Below are positions 40,822 to 50,296 of a stretch of 64,000 nt of DNA, piece after piece (position 1 is the first letter of the stretch; every line of letters starts with the position of its first letter). Below the pieces are notes generated by a model that did no database searches, was not told the origin of the DNA, and saw only the letters and a list, made by a program, of their open reading frames with translations. Position numbers and translations under genes: made by a program. The stretch is from Acidobacteriota bacterium. Lineage in GTDB: Bacteria; Acidobacteriota; Vicinamibacteria; Vicinamibacterales; UBA2999. The DNA lies in the NCBI GenBank assembly GCA_030697165.1, contig JAUYQQ010000023.1:1-64000 (forward strand), written 5' to 3'.

Positions 40822-43544
40822 GTACCCCAAAGCGGTCGCTGATCGCGGAATTCCTGTTCAACCTCGCACTGCTGGCCTATCCACGCGCGTTTCGGCGACG
40901 GTTCGGCGTCGAGATGCGCGACGACTTTCGGCGTCGTGGTCTCGCCTTGCCGGCGCTGGTGGCCAACGGAATCGGCGAGCGCTGGGCGGCCGCCGTGCGC
41001 TGGACGATGTTCCCGAACGCCACTCCACATCTTTACGAGCCCGCAGGGAGACACTTCATGCTCTGGGATACCCTTCGCGCCGACATCCGTCACACTCTCC
41101 GGCTGGCGATCAAGACCCCGGTGTTCAGCGCGCTGACGGTGCTGGCGCTGGCGCTCGGTATCGGCGCCACCAGCGCGATCTTCGCGGTGGTCAACGGCGT
41201 GTTGCTGCAGTCGCTGCCCTATCGCGATGACGGGCGGCTGGTGAACCTGTGGAGCCACAACACCACCGAAGACCGGCCGCGTAACCCCCTGTCGCCGGCC
41301 AACTTCCTCGACTTCCAAAGGCTGAACACGACACTCGACGGCCTCGAGGGCTACTTCACGTTCGTGACGCCGACGCAGCTTGTCACCGACAGCGGCACCG
41401 AAGTCGCTTACTCGGTCTTCGTCACGTCGAACATGTTCAACATGCTCGGGCGTACCGCTGCGCTTGGCCGCACGTTCACGATGGGCGAAGAATCAGACGT
41501 CGTCGTATTGAGCGACGGCTACTGGCGCCGCCGCTTTGGCGGCGACCCGAACATCGTCGGCCAGGTGCTGTCGGTCTCGGGCCAGTCGCTGGAAGTGCTC
41601 GGGGTCATGCCGCCGGACTTCGTCTTCCCCTACAGCGGCATGCTCGGCCCCAGCGGCTTCACGAGGGTCACCGGCGTCGACATGTGGCTGCCCATTGCCT
41701 TCTCGGGCCCGATGGCCGTGAACAACCGCATGCTGAATCAGTCGGGCCAGATCGTACGCAACGTGCACTGGCTGGGCGCGATCGGGCGGCTCAAGGCCGG
41801 CGTCTCCGAACAGCAGGCCGCGGCCGATGCGCGGACGATCGCGTCGCAGCTCGAACAGAGCTATCCCGAGACGAACAAGGGCTGGAGCGCGACGGTGGTC
41901 TCGTCGATTGATCAGTCGGTGGGCACGATCCGTCCGGCGCTGATGATCCTGCTGGCCGGCATCGGCTTCGTGCTGCTGATGGCCTCGGTCAACGTCGCCA
42001 ACCTCCTGCTCGCCAGAAGCATCGCGCGCGAGAAGGAACTCGCGACCCGGGCCGCGCTCGGCGCCGGCCGGGCGCGCCTCGCCAGGCAGTTGCTCACCGA
42101 GAGCGCTCTCTTCGCCCTCGCCGGCGGACTGGTCGGCATGGTCGTGATGTGGTGGACGCTCCGGGGCCTGGTCGCCCTGGCTCCGGCCAACCTGCCCCGC
42201 ATGAACGAAGTGAGCGTGAACTGGGAAGTGCTGCTCGCGGCCGGACTGACGACGATACTGACCGGCATTCTGGTCGGCGTGCTGCCGGCCCTCAGCTCGG
42301 CCAGCGTCAATCCGCAGGCCAGCCTGCAGGACTCCAGCCGCGGTACCGTCGGCGGCGCGCTGCGCCGGCGCACCCGGGCCGGGCTGGTGGTCGCCGAGGT
42401 CGCGCTCGCCGTGGCCATCACCACCGGTGCCGGCCTGCTGCTGCGCAGCTTCCTCTCCGTGACGAACGTCGATCCAGGCTTCGAAACGGCGCAGCTGCTG
42501 ACCTGGCAGATGAACCTGCCGCCACGCCTCGCCACCAGCCCCGATCGTCTGGCCTTCTACCGCGACTTCTTCGCTCGCATGGAGGCCCTGCCCGGGGTGG
42601 TGTCGGCAGGCGGCACCACCCGCGTGCCGCTTGGCAGCACGTCGGTCACCACCTCGATCCAGATCGACGGACGCCCGGTCCCGAGCTCTGAACTCCCCGA
42701 GGTGCAGTTCCGCCGCGCCATGCACGACTATTTCGAGACCATGGGCATCCCCATCCGCCGGGGACGCAACTTCAATCCCACTGACGTCGCCACCGCGCCG
42801 CCGGTGGCCGTCATCAACGAGACCATGGCCCGTCGCCTGTTCCCCTACCAGGAGGCGGTCGGCCAGCGCGTCAGAATGGGCCCCAGTCCGGCCGGTGCGT
42901 GGACGACCATCGTCGGCGTCATTGGCGACATCCGCCACGGCGGCCTCGAGGAAGAACCGCAGCCCGAGCTATACATCAGCTACTTGCAGGGAGGGGGACC
43001 ACCGGTGGCGCCGTTCATCGTGCTTCGCACGGCCGGTGATCCGGCGACACTGGCTGAGACGGTGCGCGCCGAAGTGCGCCAGATCGACAAGAACCTGCCG
43101 CTCTACGACATGCGCACCATGTCGGCTCTGCGTGCCGAGGCGGTGGCGACGCGGCGCTTCATCCTGTTGATCGTCGGCGCCTTCGGCGCCCTGGCGCTGG
43201 GCCTGGCGGCGATTGGCGTCTACGGCGTGATGTCGTTGATTGTGAGCGAGCGCACGCGCGAGGTGGGTGTGCGCCTGGCACTGGGCGCGCAGCCGTCGGA
43301 ACTGCTGGGCATGATCGTGGGCCAGGCCGCGAGGCTTGCCGGCATCGGCGTCGCGCTCGGCCTGGCAGTTTCTTTGCCGCTCGCACCACTGCTCGACAGC
43401 CAGTTGTACGGCATCGAGTCGTTCGACCCACTGACCTTCGTGGTGGTGCCGGTCACGCTGTTGCTGATTGCCACGCTCGCGGCGGTGGTGCCGGCCCGTC
43501 GCGCGATGCGGATCGATCCGCTGGCTGCGCTGCGGATCGATTAG
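40818..43544 (+). CDS. Large MacB/FtsX-type orphan permease (ADOP family)
   Basis: The 908-residue protein has the permease-prefix segment AYPRAFRRRFGVEMRDDFRRRG. A first membrane helix (TVLALALGIGATSAIFAVVNGVLL) precedes a MacB periplasmic core domain, an FtsX unit (near 375-480, VLLMASVNVANLLLARS and REKELATRAALGAGRARLARQLL), a second periplasmic domain and a C-terminal FtsX unit (VRLALGAQPSELLGMIVGQAARLAGIG). This duplicated architecture without an ATPase gene is characteristic of acidobacterial permeases, whose substrates are unknown. It overlaps PadR by 4 bp. Its stop interlocks with the convergent pepF stop. Confidence 0.92.
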   Translation: MSTPKRSLIAEFLFNLALLAYPRAFRRRFGVEMRDDFRRRGLALPALVANGIGERWAAAVRWTMFPNATPHLYEPAGRHFMLWDTLRADIRHTLRLAIKTPVFSALTVLALALGIGATSAIFAVVNGVLLQSLPYRDDGRLVNLWSHNTTEDRPRNPLSPANFLDFQRLNTTLDGLEGYFTFVTPTQLVTDSGTEVAYSVFVTSNMFNMLGRTAALGRTFTMGEESDVVVLSDGYWRRRFGGDPNIVGQVLSVSGQSLEVLGVMPPDFVFPYSGMLGPSGFTRVTGVDMWLPIAFSGPMAVNNRMLNQSGQIVRNVHWLGAIGRLKAGVSEQQAAADARTIASQLEQSYPETNKGWSATVVSSIDQSVGTIRPALMILLAGIGFVLLMASVNVANLLLARSIAREKELATRAALGAGRARLARQLLTESALFALAGGLVGMVVMWWTLRGLVALAPANLPRMNEVSVNWEVLLAAGLTTILTGILVGVLPALSSASVNPQASLQDSSRGTVGGALRRRTRAGLVVAEVALAVAITTGAGLLLRSFLSVTNVDPGFETAQLLTWQMNLPPRLATSPDRLAFYRDFFARMEALPGVVSAGGTTRVPLGSTSVTTSIQIDGRPVPSSELPEVQFRRAMHDYFETMGIPIRRGRNFNPTDVATAPPVAVINETMARRLFPYQEAVGQRVRMGPSPAGAWTTIVGVIGDIRHGGLEEEPQPELYISYLQGGGPPVAPFIVLRTAGDPATLAETVRAEVRQIDKNLPLYDMRTMSALRAEAVATRRFILLIVGAFGALALGLAAIGVYGVMSLIVSERTREVGVRLALGAQPSELLGMIVGQAARLAGIGVALGLAVSLPLAPLLDSQLYGIESFDPLTFVVVPVTLLLIATLAAVVPARRAMRIDPLAALRID

Positions 43545-45379
43545 GGCGCGAGCTCCGCTTCCAGGCGAGTCACCAACCCGTCGAGCTGGGCGACGACGGC
43601 TCGCACCGTGTCGGGCTGCGACAGGTCCACGCCAGCCTTCTTCAGCAGCGTCATCGGGTGATCCGAGCCACCCGACCGCAGCAGGTCCAGGTAACGCGTC
43701 ACGACCTCGGCGCGGGCCGCGCCGCGGGCGCCGCCGATCTCCTCCATCAGCCGCGCGGTCGACGCAAAGCAGGTCGCGTACTGGTAAACGTAGTACGGCG
43801 ACTGGAAGAAGTGCGGAATGCGTGCCCACGTGTGTTGGGCCCTCGTATCGGCCGACAGCGCGTCGCCCCAATACTCGCCCAGCAACCGCGCGTAGATGGC
43901 GCTCAGGGTTTCGGCGGTAATCGGCTGATCGGCCTCGACCAGCCGGTGCGCCTCGAGCTCGAAGTCGGCAAACAACACCTGGTTGTAGAAGGTGCCGACG
44001 ATGTTGTCGATGGCGTGTTGCAGCAGCACCGCCCGTTCTTCGCGCGTCTTGGCGCGCGCCAGCATCAGCTCGAGCAGCAGCGCCTCGTTGAGGGTCGAGG
44101 GCACTTCGGCGACAAAGATGGTGTAGCCGGAATAGACAAACGGCTGGGTTTCCTGCGCCAGCAGCGTGTGCATCGAGTGGCCCAGCTCGTGGGCCAGCGT
44201 GAACACGGCGTCGAGCGTGTCGTTGTAGTTCAGCAGCATGTACGGGTTGGCGCCGTAGACCGGCGCCGAGTACGCGCCGCTGCGCTTGCCCTGGTTCTCG
44301 TAGACGTCGATCCAGCGTTCGGCAAACGCCTTGCGCACCCGTGCCTGATACTCGGCGCCAAGCGGCTCGACCGCTTCGATGATCCAGTCAAGGACTTCGT
44401 CATAGCGGTAACGCTCGTTCGAATCGACCAGCGGCACGAAGGCGTCGAAGACGTAATAGTCCTGAAGCCCGAGCACGCGCTTGCGCAGCTGGTGGTAGCG
44501 CCGGAACGGCGCCACGCCGTGCTTGGCCTCGCGAATCAGGTTCTCCACGACGCTGGTGGGAATGGCGTTGCCAAACAGCGCCGCGTCGAGCGTGGTCCGG
44601 TAGCCGCGGGCGCGGGCCTCGAACCAGTCGCTCTGCATGACGCCGTTGTAGAGCGTGGCGTAGGTGTTGATGGTGCCGAGGTAGGTGTCGTACAACGCTT
44701 CGTACGCCAGCTTGCGGTCGGCCTGGGCGCGGCAGGTCGCCAGCAACTTGCGGTACTGCCCGTAGCTGACCTCGACCGATTCACCGTTCGACAGGGTGAT
44801 GGTCGGAAAGCGCGCATCGGCCGTCGACAGCGCCGCGTACGAATCTTTGGGCACGCCGCCGAGGCGTCCCGACAGCGACAGCAGCTTCTCGCCCTGCTCG
44901 TTCAACACGTGCGCCTGCAGCCGGAACACCTCCTCGACGGCAAAGCGGTAGAGGCCGAGCGCCGGCGATTCCGCCATCCACTCGCGCACCGCCTCGATCG
45001 GCAGCTGCAACAGCTCCGGCTGGAACCACGAGATCGCCTGCTGCCACTTGGCAAACAGCAACTGGACACGCTGCCGCTTGGCGTTGACGGTGTTGTTGCG
45101 CTGGTCTTCGTCGTACTGCAGCGCGGGGTAATACCACACGCGGTAGCTCAACTGGTCGAGGTCGTCGCGGTCCTTCAAGGCCCGCAGCAGCTGATCGGCG
45201 CCCTGCGCGAGAGTCCCTTGATACTGCCTGTAGGCCTCGATCCCGGCGTCGAGGTCCGCGAACGCCGCCTCCCATGCCTCCCAGTTCGGGAAGATCGACG
45301 TCAGATCCCAGGTGTAGCGGGGATCGAGAGACTCGCGCGTGGGAACCTGGGTCGACGGCGCCGAGGCGGGCGAAGGCAT
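43541..45379 (-). CDS. pepF: Oligoendopeptidase F (M3B)
   Basis: The 612-residue metallopeptidase has the zinc motif TLAHELGHSMHTLLA (HExxH) with the third ligand expected in STLNEALLLE. The N-terminal RYTWDLTSIFPNWEAWEAAF, the central YRTTLDAALFGNAIP and the terminal YYVYQYATCFASTARL are typical of PepF. It cleaves oligopeptides in the cytoplasm. The start at 45379 is selected because the thrC stop lies only 7 bp upstream. It is probably the third gene of a thrB-thrC-pepF transcript. Its stop overlaps that of the convergent permease. Confidence 0.93.
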   Translation of the reverse strand: MPSPASAPSTQVPTRESLDPRYTWDLTSIFPNWEAWEAAFADLDAGIEAYRQYQGTLAQGADQLLRALKDRDDLDQLSYRVWYYPALQYDEDQRNNTVNAKRQRVQLLFAKWQQAISWFQPELLQLPIEAVREWMAESPALGLYRFAVEEVFRLQAHVLNEQGEKLLSLSGRLGGVPKDSYAALSTADARFPTITLSNGESVEVSYGQYRKLLATCRAQADRKLAYEALYDTYLGTINTYATLYNGVMQSDWFEARARGYRTTLDAALFGNAIPTSVVENLIREAKHGVAPFRRYHQLRKRVLGLQDYYVFDAFVPLVDSNERYRYDEVLDWIIEAVEPLGAEYQARVRKAFAERWIDVYENQGKRSGAYSAPVYGANPYMLLNYNDTLDAVFTLAHELGHSMHTLLAQETQPFVYSGYTIFVAEVPSTLNEALLLELMLARAKTREERAVLLQHAIDNIVGTFYNQVLFADFELEAHRLVEADQPITAETLSAIYARLLGEYWGDALSADTRAQHTWARIPHFFQSPYYVYQYATCFASTARLMEEIGGARGAARAEVVTRYLDLLRSGGSDHPMTLLKKAGVDLSQPDTVRAVVAQLDGLVTRLEAELAP

Positions 45380-45386
45380 CCGGCGA

Positions 45387-46769
45387 TCATAACAATTTCG
45401 CGAGCTGTCCCAGCGTGGGACTGATGCGCTCGACCAAGCGTGGGCGCGCCAGCGCCGCGGCCAACGGACCGGGCAACGGCACGGCCTGGCCAATGGCCGG
45501 CTCCACCACTTCCCTGAATTTGGCAGGGTGCGCGGTGCTCAAGAACAGGTGCCACGGTGCCAGGGTGCCAGGGCCCGCCGTCGCGGCCGGAGGCCGCTTC
45601 GGCGCGGTCTCGCCGTAGCTCGCCCGATTGTCCGCGAGCGGAGGCGGATGCCAGGGTGCTTTCGTGCCAAGGTAGGCAATAGCCGTGTGGGGATCGGCGA
45701 CGTATCCGTACTGCCCGTGCAGCTCAGCGATTGCACGCTTCACGTCGGCGTCGGTATGCGCGTTCGCGGTGATCAGGTCGCTCATGGCGCCGCGATCGCC
45801 GCCGAACAGCCAGGCCAGGCGCTCGAAGTTGCTGGGCGCGCCAACATCCATGGCGTTGGCCACGGTCGCGATCGAAGGTCGAGGTTCGTAGCGGCCAGTC
45901 TGCAGGTACCGCGGGACCGTGTCGTTGACGTTGGTGGCGGCGACAAAGCCGCTGATCGGCGCGCCCATTCGCCAGGCCATGACGCCCGCCACCAGGTTGC
46001 CGAAGTTGCCGCTCGGCACCGAAACCACGACCCGCGCGCCGGGGGGCGCGTTCAGCGCGGCATACGCGTAGTAGAACATCTGCGGCACCAGCCGCCCCAG
46101 GCTGATCGAGTTGGCCGAGGTCAACCGCACACGCTGCCGCAGCCCCTCGTCCGCGAACGCCTGCTTCGCCAGGCCCTGACAATCGTCGAACGAGCCGGCC
46201 ACGGCCACCGCCATGACGTTGCCGCCGAGCGTCGTGAACTGCGCCTCCTGCACGGTACTGATCTGGCCTTCGGGATAGAGCACCACCACGCGGGTGCGCG
46301 GCACGCCCCAGAACGCCTGGGCCACGGCGCTGCCGGTGTCGCCGCTGGTCGCCACCAGGACCGTCAGCTCTGTCACCTTCGCGCGAGGCGCATCGGTGGA
46401 CAGGTCGAGATGCGAGAGGAATCGGGCCAGTGTGCGCGCGCCGAAGTCCTTGAACGCGAACGTCGGGCCGTGAAAGAGCTCAACGACCCGCAACGACTCA
46501 TCGAAGCGGACAATCGGCACGGGAAAGTTGAGCGCGTCGCGAATCAGCGCGGCCAACTCGGCCTCGTCGAACTCGTCGCCCAGCAACGACTGAGCCATCG
46601 CCACGGCCACCTCGGGGAACGGCGCCAGGCGAAGCCGGTCCCACCACTCCACAGGCCGGCGCTCGAGCGTGGCGGGCACATACAGCCCGCCGTCTGGGGC
46701 GATGCCGGCCACGACCGCTTCGCGGAAAGGCACGGCCGGGGCCTTGCCTCGCGTGCTGATGCAAATCAC
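45387..46769 (-). CDS. thrC: Threonine synthase with an in-frame repeat insertion
   Basis: The 460-residue PLP enzyme converts O-phosphohomoserine to threonine. It shows ISTRGKAPAVPFREAVVAGIAPDGGLYVP, the PLP-lysine motif FHGPTFAFKDFGART, VLVATSGDTGSAVAQAF, SANSISLGRLVPQMFYY, VPSGNFGNLVAG and STAHPAKF. The GTG start overlaps the thrB stop by 4 bp (GTGA). Residues about 370-407, between TAIAYLGT and LFLSTAHPAKF, have no counterpart in the family. They are encoded by a GC-rich repeat block bracketed by CACCCTGGCA copies (APWH on both sides). Catalytic motifs are intact, so the enzyme may tolerate the loop. Confidence 0.93.
   Translation of the reverse strand: MICISTRGKAPAVPFREAVVAGIAPDGGLYVPATLERRPVEWWDRLRLAPFPEVAVAMAQSLLGDEFDEAELAALIRDALNFPVPIVRFDESLRVVELFHGPTFAFKDFGARTLARFLSHLDLSTDAPRAKVTELTVLVATSGDTGSAVAQAFWGVPRTRVVVLYPEGQISTVQEAQFTTLGGNVMAVAVAGSFDDCQGLAKQAFADEGLRQRVRLTSANSISLGRLVPQMFYYAYAALNAPPGARVVVSVPSGNFGNLVAGVMAWRMGAPISGFVAATNVNDTVPRYLQTGRYEPRPSIATVANAMDVGAPSNFERLAWLFGGDRGAMSDLITANAHTDADVKRAIAELHGQYGYVADPHTAIAYLGTKAPWHPPPLADNRASYGETAPKRPPAATAGPGTLAPWHLFLSTAHPAKFREVVEPAIGQAVPLPGPLAAALARPRLVERISPTLGQLAKLL
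45548..45660. repeat. Composite repeat inserted in frame in thrC
   Basis: About 113 bp contains GGTGCC/CAGGGTGCC copies at its edges, a GCGGCC-GGA-GGCCGC palindrome (near 45583) and a CGCCGTAGCTCGCC-type segment. The flanking TGCCAGGGTGC copies look like a duplication generated at insertion. No stop codons occur in the thrC frame. Confidence 0.7.
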
Positions 46770-47692
46770 GAGATCACCCGCGCCCCCTGACGGCCGACCA
46801 GCGACACCCACAAGTCGGCGCCGACGCCGCTCTCGGCGTTGAACGCGCGCTGCATCGCCTCGCCGGCGTGCCTCGCCACCGCCAGTGAACTGGCGAGAGC
46901 GAACACGCTCGGTCCCGATCCCGACAGGCTGCAGCCGAGCGCGCCGGCCGCCAGCGCGGCGGCCTTCACGGCGTGGAAGCCCGGCACCAGCGAGGCGCGC
47001 CTGGGCTCGGCAATCACATCCTCGAGCGACCGCGACAGCAGCGCCTGGTCGCCGTTGAACAACGACGCCACGAGCGCCCCCAGATTGCCCCACTGGCGGA
47101 CCGCGTCGCGCAGGCTGACCTGGTCGCCGAGCAGCGCTCGCGCGGCGCCGGTCTGCACCTCCACGTGGGGATGCAAGACCGCACAGGCCAGCCCATCGGG
47201 TACCGGCAGCCGGACGATGTCGGGAGGGTTGGCGCTGCGGGCCAGGATGAATCCGCCGTACAGCGAAGGCGCCACGTTGTCGGGATGCGAGGCACCGCAC
47301 CCCGCCTGCTCGCCGGCCATGGCGCACGCCAGCAGCAGCTCGAGGGTCGCCGGCCGGCCCAGGAGTTCGTTGACGGCGACGACCGCCGCCACCGCGCTGG
47401 CGCCGCTGCTGCCAATGCCGCTGGCGAGCGGCAGGCCCTTGTGGATGGTGAGCGAGACGCCCCGGGTGGTTTCGAGCCGCTGCAGCAAGGCCTGGACTGC
47501 TGCCCCGGCGGTGTTTCGGGCAGGATCAGTCGGCAACCGGCCGCCATCGCCTTCAATGCCGGCGATCGTGACCCCGGCGCCGTCCTTTTGCGCGGCAATG
47601 ACGATGTCGCCGGGTTCGTCGAGGGCGAAGCCGAGCACGTCGAAGCCACAAGCGACGTTAGAGACCGAACCTGGGGCGTATGCAGCAATCAT
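46766..47692 (-). CDS. thrB: Homoserine kinase
   Basis: The 308-residue GHMP kinase phosphorylates homoserine, the step before ThrC. Signatures are YAPGSVSNVACGFDVLGFAL, the ATP-binding glycine/serine loop KGLPLASGIGSSGASAVAAV, and the C-terminal GALGCSLSGSGPSVFAL. Its stop overlaps the thrC GTG. The start codon itself lies at the edge of an AATCTGTGGC repeat array (minus strand CACAGATG), so the original upstream region and ribosome site have been replaced by repeats. No Shine-Dalgarno is visible. Confidence 0.94.
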   Translation of the reverse strand: MIAAYAPGSVSNVACGFDVLGFALDEPGDIVIAAQKDGAGVTIAGIEGDGGRLPTDPARNTAGAAVQALLQRLETTRGVSLTIHKGLPLASGIGSSGASAVAAVVAVNELLGRPATLELLLACAMAGEQAGCGASHPDNVAPSLYGGFILARSANPPDIVRLPVPDGLACAVLHPHVEVQTGAARALLGDQVSLRDAVRQWGNLGALVASLFNGDQALLSRSLEDVIAEPRRASLVPGFHAVKAAALAAGALGCSLSGSGPSVFALASSLAVARHAGEAMQRAFNAESGVGADLWVSLVGRQGARVIS

Positions 47693-47759
47693 CTGTGGCT
47701 AATCTGTGTCGAATCTGTGGCTGGTGTCGAATCTGTGGCCTGTGTCGAATCTGTGGCCG
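47691..47759. repeat. AATCTGTGGC tandem array between thioesterase and thrB
   Basis: Five ATCTGTGGC/ATCTGTGTC units, the longer ones 18 bp with a GTGTCGA tail, fill the entire 67-bp gap between the thioesterase stop (47760-47762) and the thrB start (47692). The core matches the arrays at 608-740 and the single copy near 60934. Confidence 0.88.
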
Positions 47760-48137
47760 TCATTCGGAGCGGATCGGGATGGGCACGCCGTCGGCGCCAA
47801 CGGCCACCAGCACCACTTCCGCCTCGGTCACCTTGACCCGCTCGCCGTGACCGGCGCCCCACCGTTCAGCTTCGACCAGCACCTTGACGGTGATGGAGGT
47901 GCGGCCGACCCGGGTCGTTTCCGTAAAGAAATTGACCAGGTCGCCCACGAAGACCGGCGCGTGAAACTCGACGGCGTTCATGGCCTTGGTCACGTAGCGA
48001 TGAGGCGCGGTCTTGCGCGCCTCGACGGCCGACGCCAGGTCCACATGGGCGAGGATGACGCCGCCGAAGATGGTGCCGAGCGCGTTGGTGTCTTTCGGCA
48101 GCAACAGCACCTTGATGGCGGGAATCCGGTCAGACAT
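47760..48137 (-). CDS. Acyl-CoA thioesterase, hotdog fold (YciA-like)
   Basis: The 125-residue protein matches the short bacterial acyl-CoA hydrolases: LLLPKDTNALGTIFGGVILAHVDLASAVEARK carries the conserved hotdog-helix Asp and the NxxGxxFGG motif. VEFHAPVFVGDLVNFFTETTRVGRTSITVKV follows. It is a cytoplasmic CoA-thioester hydrolase. The ATG at 48137 is preferred to a TTG two codons upstream. It may be transcribed with thrB through the repeat array, though no metabolic link is obvious. Confidence 0.9.
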   Translation of the reverse strand: MSDRIPAIKVLLLPKDTNALGTIFGGVILAHVDLASAVEARKTAPHRYVTKAMNAVEFHAPVFVGDLVNFFTETTRVGRTSITVKVLVEAERWGAGHGERVKVTEAEVVLVAVGADGVPIPIRSE

Positions 48138-48192
48138 GACCAAGAGCTTAACGCTCCGGCTGAAGCAGGAGCCGACAGTTTTCTGCGCAACC

Positions 48193-48221
48193 GAAAAAAA
48201 CTGAGTCGGTCAGGTTTTTTC
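48193..48221. terminator. AT-based hairpin between thioesterase and speA
   Basis: GAAAAAAACTGA (48193-48204) pairs with TCAGGTTTTTTC (48210-48221) with one mismatch and a GTCGG loop. It lies in the divergent gap 23 bp before speA. It could terminate read-through toward speA or attenuate its leader. The A/T-rich stem makes it only moderately stable. Confidence 0.35.
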
Positions 48222-48244
48222 CGTTTATTCTGTTTATCCAGAAG

Positions 48245-50211
<1,967 letters not shown>

Positions 50212-50212
<1 letters not shown>

Positions 50213-50296
50213 TCCGCCTGAAGGCGGACTCCACATTTCATGCAGTGTCCGGCTTCAGCCGGACCGATTTGATGTGGTGTCCGGCTTTAGCCGGAC
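50212..50296. repeat. Cluster of three REP-like palindromes
   Basis: The palindromes are GTCCGCC-TGAA-GGCGGAC (50212-50229), GTCCGGCT-TC-AGCCGGAC (50247-50264) and GTCCGGCT-TT-AGCCGGAC (50279-50296). The spacers carry TCCACAT and ATGTGG, giving a BIME-like head-to-head layout. The first begins on the speA stop codon. The second contains the stop codon of the convergent MFS gene. Confidence 0.92.

Noticed and set aside
46770-47327. N-terminal extension of ThrC
   Set aside because: It overlaps the intact thrB gene. The family N-terminus starts at the GTG overlapping the thrB stop.
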